Source: Osmanthus fragrans (taxonomy: Eukaryota; Streptophyta; Magnoliopsida; Lamiales; Oleaceae). From it: 64,000 bases of DNA. Below the pieces are notes generated by a model, which worked only from the letters and a program-made list of their open reading frames with translations, searched no databases and was not told where the DNA came from. The translations under genes were made by a program, and so were the position numbers. This document shows, one piece after another, positions 58,404-64,000 of this stretch (positions are counted from its first letter, which is position 1; the number at the start of each line of letters is the position of its first letter). The stretch covers positions 5,394,001 to 5,458,000 of the forward strand of contig CM033349.1 of the NCBI GenBank assembly GCA_019395295.1. The letters are read 5' to 3'.

Positions 58404-59380
58404 ATGAGCTTGTCAGTGTCCCCTTCGAAATTAAAAAGTTGCATTCGGCTAAATCAGTCAGCATATATGACTAGAAGAAAAAAATATTTCAGGATATCTT
58501 CACAGTTTCTTAAATTAACGTGAAAAATGCAGTAAAAATGACAGGAGATACATATGCAGGCTTGCAAACAATGCTCATTAAGTCCGAGATAATACTGCAT
58601 GCCTTTTTATGATAAATGCAGGCAGCTTTTGGGAGAAGAACTTTCTGGATTGAGCATCAAAGACCTAGGAAACCTGGAAAATCAACTGGAAATGAGTTTG
58701 AAAGGCATCCGCATGAAAAAGGTTAGCATCCTTAACTTTTTCTGTCTAAGAGAGTAACTATTTATTTTTATCTACAGCTGCTATTATCATGAAAATTGAA
58801 GTTCAGAGAATTTATCGTTTTTCACAGGAACAGATCATGACTGATGAAATCAAAGAGTTAAACCGGAAGGTTCCAAAATCAGTTAGATTTTCACATTTTT
58901 TTTAATATCCAAGCATAGATTTAAGATTTATTGACTTTTTTTTTATTTCACTACAGAGGAGTCTCATTCATCAAGAGAACATAGAACTGTATAAGAAGGT
59001 CGACCTTGTTTGTCAAGAGAATGCAGAATTGCGGAGAAAGGTACACCAACCATCACCCTGAAAAATACTATATTTTATGCCAGGTAGGTGAACACTTTTC
59101 CAGCTGAGCTTAACACAAGTTCTGATCCAGGTTTATGGCCCAGAGAATATTGATGAAGCAAGCAGGGTTTCCCACATTGGCAATGGAATCAACAATGAAT
59201 ATGAGTTGCACAGCCCCATCAATCTCCAGCTAAGCCAACCACAAACTAAGAAGAATAATACACCAACAATTATGATGAAGCTGGGGTAAATTCTCTCTAA
59301 GAAATCCTTGTTTGATATTTATAATATTAATAAATAATAATTACGGCATTGAGTACTCCAACAGGCTTCAGCTGCATTAG
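45804..59380 (+). CDS. MIKC-type MADS-box transcription factor, AGL17/ANR1 clade
   Basis: Eight exons join to 720 nt (239 residues plus TAG): 45804-45985, 47367-47445, 57500-57561, 58622-58721, 58828-58869, 58957-59040, 59131-59285, 59365-59380. Exon sizes 182, 79, 62, 100 and 42 are the usual MIKC pattern. Residues 1-60 are the MADS domain (MGRGKIVIRRIDNLTSRQVT...), 61-87 the I region, about 88-172 the coiled-coil K domain (ELSGLSIKDLGNLENQLEMS), and the rest the C-terminal region. The product ends in LQLH, as AGL17-clade proteins do. It should bind CArG boxes as a dimer in the nucleus. The clade includes regulators of root response to nitrate and of flowering, but the role of this gene is not shown. 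Intron 2 is about 10.05 kb and full of repeats. No frame damage is seen. Confidence 0.95.
47800..48510. repeat. Tandem duplication in MADS intron 2 (about 355-bp unit)
   Basis: Two head-to-tail copies meet near 48155. Shared order includes AAACACAATCAAT, TCAATAGGCAAATG, ATTAAATCACAA, TCTATAAAATCTAAAA and AGTTAGGAC, and both end in TGATGGAAAAATATA. They are diverged by many substitutions and small gaps, so the duplication is not recent. No coding content is seen. Confidence 0.8.
48511..53661. other. MADS intron 2, central part
   Basis: This is mostly AT-rich. The segment 49850-50010 resembles 11660-11810. About 50720-51130 and 52330-52720 are less AT-rich and hold open stretches (minus 111 codons; plus 130 codons). 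I cannot link these to a known family, and they lack splice or start support. A-run at 49119-49140, T-run at 51529-51540. Confidence 0.45.
53662..54229 (-). repeat. 3' LTR of the TRIM-sized element (with nested MITE)
   Basis: Without the MITE it is about 370 bp and matches 54986-55351 throughout, for example GGAACAATGAAA near the start, GCAAAATAATTC in the middle and ACTAGGAGCACT toward the end. The nested MITE is absent from the other LTR, giving a natural empty site. Confidence 0.82.
53709..53902. mobile_element. Tourist-like MITE nested in the LTR
   Basis: The 194-bp element has GCCCTTGTTTGACAC at the left and GTGTCAAACAAGAGC at the right. TAA target duplications are at 53706-53708 and 53903-53905. 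The corresponding site in the sister LTR (about 55033) is empty. Same family as 41786-42150. Confidence 0.87.
54347..54820 (-). pseudogene. Captured FKBP62/ROF1-like immunophilin fragment
   Basis: Minus-strand translation with a few stops and at least one frameshift gives, in order, three parts. The end of a first FKBP domain has GIKTIKKCENAIFTI and ELAYG. The linker and second domain have CKDGGISKKIL, PKDHDEVLIKNEA and GKVIVKSS. The end of that domain has VKPQYGFNENGKP and LNITLELIS. This order matches plant multi-domain FKBP62/65 peptidyl-prolyl isomerases, which pair with HSP90. The 474 bp run without an evident intron across the linker, so capture from spliced RNA is plausible. It lies wholly between the LTRs and is antisense to the MADS-box gene. 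No functional product is expected. Confidence 0.8.
54971..54983 (-). other. tRNA-Met primer-binding site of the TRIM-sized element
   Basis: The minus strand reads TGGTATCAGAGTC, 2 bp inside the right LTR start at 54986. A CT microsatellite lies nearby (about 54884-54902). Confidence 0.82.
54986..55351 (-). repeat. 5' LTR of the TRIM-sized element
   Basis: A 366-bp LTR starts TGTTACATAC and ends TGTAATACA on the plus strand. It pairs with the left LTR as described there. Confidence 0.8.
55352..56885 (-). mobile_element. Second partial LTR element, minus orientation
   Basis: A primer-site-like TTGGTATCAAAGC (minus strand, 56540-56552) lies just inside a block that begins TGATGTAGCA (56556) and ends CTTCATCA (56885). 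This block is interpreted as a 330-bp 5' LTR. The interior to the left (about 55400-56540) has no gag or pol motif. It holds an unassigned minus-strand open stretch at 56401-56177, including SMCLDMMPHPSKLAFLPL. No matching second LTR was found, and the left boundary is arbitrary. Confidence 0.5.
56886..57499. other. MADS intron 2, 3' end
   Basis: AT-rich DNA with no recognised element, ending in the acceptor TTACTAG at 57493-57499 before exon 3. Confidence 0.5.
58369..58400. repeat. (AT)n microsatellite in MADS intron 3
   Basis: About 16 AT units follow an A-run. It lies within the intron between exons 3 and 4 and is likely to vary in length. Confidence 0.9.
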
Positions 59381-59597
59381 GAGATGTATCAGCACTAAAA
59401 ATGTATGTGCCAGTTCCACATCAACTTGCCCCAGAGTTCAATCAGGCTTCAACCAATGACATTTCGTAGTTGAGCAACATGACGAATATGCACAAAGCAA
59501 CGAAGCCATCAGATTCCTGTTTGATGCCAGTATATAGAACATATTAAGAATTGATGTAAACATTGTCTGATAAATAAGTTGCAAACAAATGCTGTAT

Positions 59598-59603
59598 AAT
59601 AAA
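59598..59603 (+). terminator. Candidate polyadenylation signal of the MADS-box gene
   Basis: AATAAA lies 218 bp after the stop codon, a reasonable 3' UTR length. Other AT-rich hexamers are nearby, so the choice is tentative. Confidence 0.45.
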
Positions 59604-59764
59604 AACATGGGATGTGTAAGGTTTGTCCTGGATAAACTTTTTATGTCAGTAAATGCTTGTGATTCTGGTACTATACCTCAGTAGTTTGACTAATAAAGAA
59701 CTATCAGTTGTCCAGAAACAGGCTGAAAGTGATATTAGATTCAGTCAAAGAAGTTCATTAATTT

Positions 59765-60205
59765 TTCTCATGGATATTATTTGAATATCCTAACTCGTTA
59801 ATTGGTTAATTTAATTTACAGCAGTATATGCACTTAAAGAAACCCAAATTACAGGCTTACAGCACTTCAACACAACATTTTCATGGAGATAAGTGTTATA
59901 AATAGATTTGCGTAAATAGATGACAATTAGTATACAGATAGTAACGGAAAAAGTCCTATTCCAATTGACAAAGACATGCTTCATAAGCTATCTTCAGCAT
60001 GACATCATGATGATATACTCTGGAAATTATTTTAATATCCTAACTCAGCAATTGATTAAATCAATTTGTAGTGGGTTCTATGCACTTAGAGAAACCACAT
60101 TTACAGCACCCGAAGACACATTTCATTGAGGAAAGTGTTATAAACAGCCTTGTGTGGCCGATCACATCTAGTATAAAGATTGTAACCAACAAAAGTTCTA
60201 TACCA
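59765..60205. repeat. Tandem duplication downstream of the MADS-box gene
   Basis: Unit 1 (about 59765-59960) and unit 2 (about 60008-60205) share TTTAATATCCTAACTC-type starts, TATGCACTTA-AGAAAC, TTACAGCAC, AAGTGTTATAAA and a final AAAAGT-CTAT stretch. The period is about 245 bp. No coding content is seen. Confidence 0.7.
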
Positions 60206-63200
60206 GATAAGTTTGCAGTTTGACAGAACCATACGGCATCACCTAGGCTAGTTCGTCAACACACATTTGTGATGAAATATCTCGCCAACTGTAAACAGAC
60301 GAGAATAAAATAAGTAATCTTTCAACCGGTGTATTGGTGATCTGTTACTATTTGTTTGTGTCTTACACAATGGCAACATTATGTTATTTCACCATGCCCT
60401 ACATTTAAGATAGGTGGAACTCTCCAAAAGTAGGGCTTTATTGAAATAACTCAATGAAGTAATCAATATATTAGGCATATGCTACAAGGCCAATTCTCTT
60501 TCCCAAAGCTAAGAACAAAGATATGTCATTAGGATATCAAAAAAGAGTACATATTTGAGCTTCATTGGAAGACTTACTAGGCTCTATTACATTGTTCTCT
60601 TCCTGTGATGAACTCTCAAAAATGAGAAAGTGAGCATGTTCAATTACTTCGATCTTGTTATGAATTAAATGCTCAATCATGTACCACTAAGAGCTATATT
60701 ATGAAACAAAGAAATATAAATCGCATAAGAACACAAGATTTATAGTGGTTTACTCGTATTGCAAGAGTTATGTCCACTTGCCGCAACAAGATTCCACTAT
60801 AACAAAGGACGAAGGATTACAGTGTGTTCTTTAATCTCACTCCTCTCTAAGAAAAGTGGTTAATCCTAATACCAATTATGTAAGAGGAAATATTAGGAAG
60901 ACTTAATCAACTTTCCAATGTACCCCTATAAAGCTTCGAGAATTTTAAATACAAGATGTTCTCTATTTTAGATAGCAAATGCTTAAAATAAACTCTAAAG
61001 AGACTCCTTATTTTAATTATTTAATTAGAGAGTCAAACTCACTTCTATTCTTTCTATATAATTATTGCATTTAATAAGTTACAGATTTCAATACTCTACT
61101 TCTTAAATTATGCAAATTATATTTGAATTAATTCGCCGTTCATATACAAAAAAAAAATATGTTAAATAAAATAAGAGAAGAAATCAATAAATGTTTCTTG
61201 AAAAATGCAAAATGAAGAGGCAAAATAGAGAAATTTGTTGGAGTGTATAAAAAAATTCTATCTAAATTTAAAGATGCTCTCTATTATGCATAAAATAATC
61301 TATATATATAGTAAAGAGTTTCTTGAAAATACTCTTAAAAAGTATATTATGATCTACACATCCAACAGTTCCATGATGGGAAGATCATATGAGAAGTTAC
61401 AAAAGACAAGCCAATAAACCAAGAGCATCAACCTAGGTGTAAGTCTGCTCAATGTTCTAGAAAATGTTATGCACAAGAGATAAGCAAATACAATAAAAGT
61501 TCCTTCACAATTGTGGTGTCTCAAGTATTTTAAGGAAATGTATCGCATATTATACAATGATACAACTAATGATATACTATTCCATTTTCTTATGATGAAA
61601 ATAAATATAAAAGAAATTATATTTTGTAATATATAACTATTTTTTCAAAACGACCAAGACATTAATCCAAAATAGATAAAGGGTCAAGGGTCTAAAGGTT
61701 GAACCGAGTCGAAACGATTGTCAAAATCAAATGAACAAAAAACCACAAAATTTCATAAACGTAAGTTAATATTCCACAAAAGCACTCATTAAACCGGTCT
61801 CAATAAATGGGTTCACAGTAGGAAAGGCAATTTTCCCGGTAAATAAGCTTGTAGGTTTTAAGCTATTATTGGACAGAATTTTGGCCAATTCTCCAATCAA
61901 ACTGGCCTACCCGATTTTGAAAATGTAGATATGTCTTGTAACCTAAACATTAAAAATATTAAATAAATGGCTATATTTTTTATAAAGGTGCCGTGAAAGT
62001 AGAGGAATAGTATTCTATAAAGGATGAGGAACCATTGCACAAAGAGAAAATTAATTAGAGGAACATTACATCTTTGTAACCTACAATAATCAAAGGAAAG
62101 TCAAAAACTTTAAATTCTCATAGAACCCATGAAGAAGCTAAAAACTTGGCATTTTCTCATAATTGACATGCTTCTTGTTCATTCTCTTCACAAGTTATGG
62201 CCCCCATCCACAAAATCAAGAAAGTGTCATCACCAAGGGTTTCTACCTCACATATGGTATAATTTATAAAAAGATAAAAATGAGACGTGACTAGTTGGAT
62301 AGTAAATGCATTCATGAAAATGAAGTTCAACCATCTATAAATAATTTATAAATTTTTCAAATTGGAATCTAAACTTTCGGACTCAAAACCAATAGAGCTC
62401 TCTAAAAAATGTTTTGCATCTTAGTGGAGAAACCAAGATAAAACTGCATATATTAACAACTAGCTTTCGTAGAATAATGAAATTTTTATTGAAACATTTG
62501 GTGGAATATAGAAATTAATTTTTTATCATCAAACTAAATGCCATTCATGTTAAATTCAAAACAGCAGAGAATAGTTCATTGTCATAGTTTAGTCTTTAGA
62601 TATTACTTTTCATTAATACTAACCCCTCCCCCAACAACTCTCACTACATTACTATTAGTTGGATCTATATTCACTAACTCATTGAAATTTTTAAAAGTAA
62701 ATTATTATTTAAAAAATCTCATGATGATAAGGAAAATCAGCCACAAAAACCAAAAATCATCTTTGAAAACTGCCAAAGTTATCGAGCAACTGTTGCACAG
62801 GGAAATAGCTATATGTCTACTCAAGGCGAAAGACTAGGGAAAAAAAAAAGGGGGATTTGAGTTGATCTAGATTTTAGTAGTTTATATGCTAAGAGTTTGT
62901 TACTAATTCAATGATTTCTTTTACTATTTTTTTTTTTTTATTATTATTGAAAGACCTTTTTATATATATAAGGGGCTTAAGTTTTTGTTTAAAATACCTT
63001 TGAATATTGAATACAATTATATTTCTTCTCTTAAATTCTTTCTTGAAGTATTCTTTCTTTCTCATTCTTTTTCTCTTTAATTGTTCGTTGGCAAATTGTT
63101 ACGTTCGATGTGATTAACCCAATAATTTCACTTCGGTTAAATCATATTCCACTAGCTTCACCATAATTGCTTCAAGATTACCCCCCGATTGGTTCAGGTT

Positions 63201-63645
63201 GCAATACATTAAAATTGCAAATCTTTTAGGTAGTCTCTATTTTCATCCACCGTTCTTAGAATAATGAGATTTAAAAATCTCAAATAAATATAAAATACCA
63301 ATATCACTCCTTTCCATATTTTTAAACATATGATATGATTGAATGACCTTCCAATAGTAGAGACATTATACTATCTCGTTTGCAATGCAAACCAACAGAT
63401 ATGGAGGTACTACAAAGTTCCAAGCATCCCGTGAATACTACACATCCTTAACACAATAGATTCACTTTTGGTGGATATATATTTAAACTTTCTAAAGTTC
63501 TCTCGTAAACCTGCTTTGTCTTCATAGGAAAATTAAAGCAATTAAGTAATCCAAATATAAACATGGTAAAGATAAAATGTCTGCGTCTTGGCAGGACAAT
63601 AACGTAAAATTGAATTTTAATTCCCAGCATGAAATGAACCAAAAA
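60206..63645. other. Intergenic AT-rich DNA, no gene seen
   Basis: About 60700-60900 has LTR-like phrases (GATTTATAGTGGTTTACTCGTATTGC) without coding support. About 60945-61345 resembles the MITE-like segment at 34035-34375 (GTTCTCTATTTTAGATAG, TTTCTTGAAAATACTCTTA). The rest shows no recognisable feature. Confidence 0.4.
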
Positions 63646-63828
63646 TCTCTTCCAACATTCACTCTAATCGTGTCTTTTCCATTGTTTACGGTTGGCTTTT
63701 GAATAAGATATTCTATGAATATTAGAATTTTTGTTAAACGTAAAGTCTCTCTTCCAACATTTGATCTAATCGTGTCTTTTCCATTGTTTGTCATATGAAT
63801 ATTAGAATTTCAGTTAAATGTAAAGTCT
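63646..63828. repeat. Tandem repeat, two units
   Basis: TCTCTTCCAACATT, TCTAATCGTGTCTTTTCCATT, ATGAATATTAGAATTT and GTTAAACGTAAAGTCT occur twice in the same order (63646-63745 and 63746-63828). The second unit lacks about 18 bp in the middle. From 63829 to 64000 the DNA is AT-rich with no feature. Confidence 0.8.
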
Positions 63829-64000
63829 AGAAGAATATAAAAGGACTAAAAGTATTTAATAAGAATAAATATTAGTGGATGAATTTTGAGTGATAGAATT
63901 TTTTTGGATCTATTCTTGTCTATTTAAGTAAATTTACATAAAGTTAAAAAGTGTAGTAGAATTTTTCTTTTAAAAGTGGATAATATACAAGAATGGTGAA

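Noticed and set aside
62538..62837. 99-codon plus-strand open frame
   Set aside because: There is no recognisable domain, AT-rich codon use and no neighbouring exons in phase.

Overview
The window is nuclear DNA of a eudicot plant. The evidence is split genes with GT-AG introns, two legume-lectin receptor kinases, an AGL17-type MADS-box gene, Ty1/copia and TRIM-like LTR elements, a tRNA-derived SINE, and many MITEs in AT-rich intergenic DNA. No bacterial, CRISPR, rRNA or true tRNA features were seen. The species cannot be named from the sequence.

Layout. (1) 421-8541, minus strand: 13 visible exons of one gene join in frame. An N-terminal FAR1-type zinc-cluster domain is fused to a methylmalonate-semialdehyde dehydrogenase (ALDH6) domain. 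The gene runs off the left edge. Its ALDH part lacks the usual catalytic Asn and has a 3-residue deletion just after the catalytic Cys, yet the frame is open. (2) 10.0-36 kb: an L-type lectin receptor kinase (LecRK) cluster with two intact single-exon genes (17513-19606 plus; 28321-30444 minus) and five broken relics. A 5.2-kb copia element (11869-17066, TSD TCGCT, tRNA-Met primer site) ends 446 bp upstream of the first intact gene. (3) 30.4-38.5 kb: a patchwork of duplicated promoter and flank blocks. MITEs, a SINE and a 1.5-kb low-complexity island are nested in it, and several insertions are dated by an empty site in the sister copy. (4) 38.8-42.1 kb: a degraded copia start (primer site and gag), two near-identical foldback elements, and a possible organelle-derived patch. 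(5) 45804-59380, plus strand: a complete eight-exon MADS-box gene of 239 codons with a 10-kb second intron. That intron holds a tandem duplication and a TRIM-sized LTR element. Between its LTRs lies an antisense, broken fragment of a plant multi-FKBP-domain immunophilin (FKBP62/ROF1-like). (6) 59.6-64 kb: AT-rich, with tandem duplications and MITE-like DNA but no gene recognised.

The three gene systems have no obvious shared pathway. The most unusual items are the FAR1-ALDH6 fusion with an altered active site, and the LTR element carrying a host immunophilin fragment inside the MADS-box intron. All identities and boundaries were read by eye; splice sites were chosen by GT-AG rules, frame continuity and family similarity.
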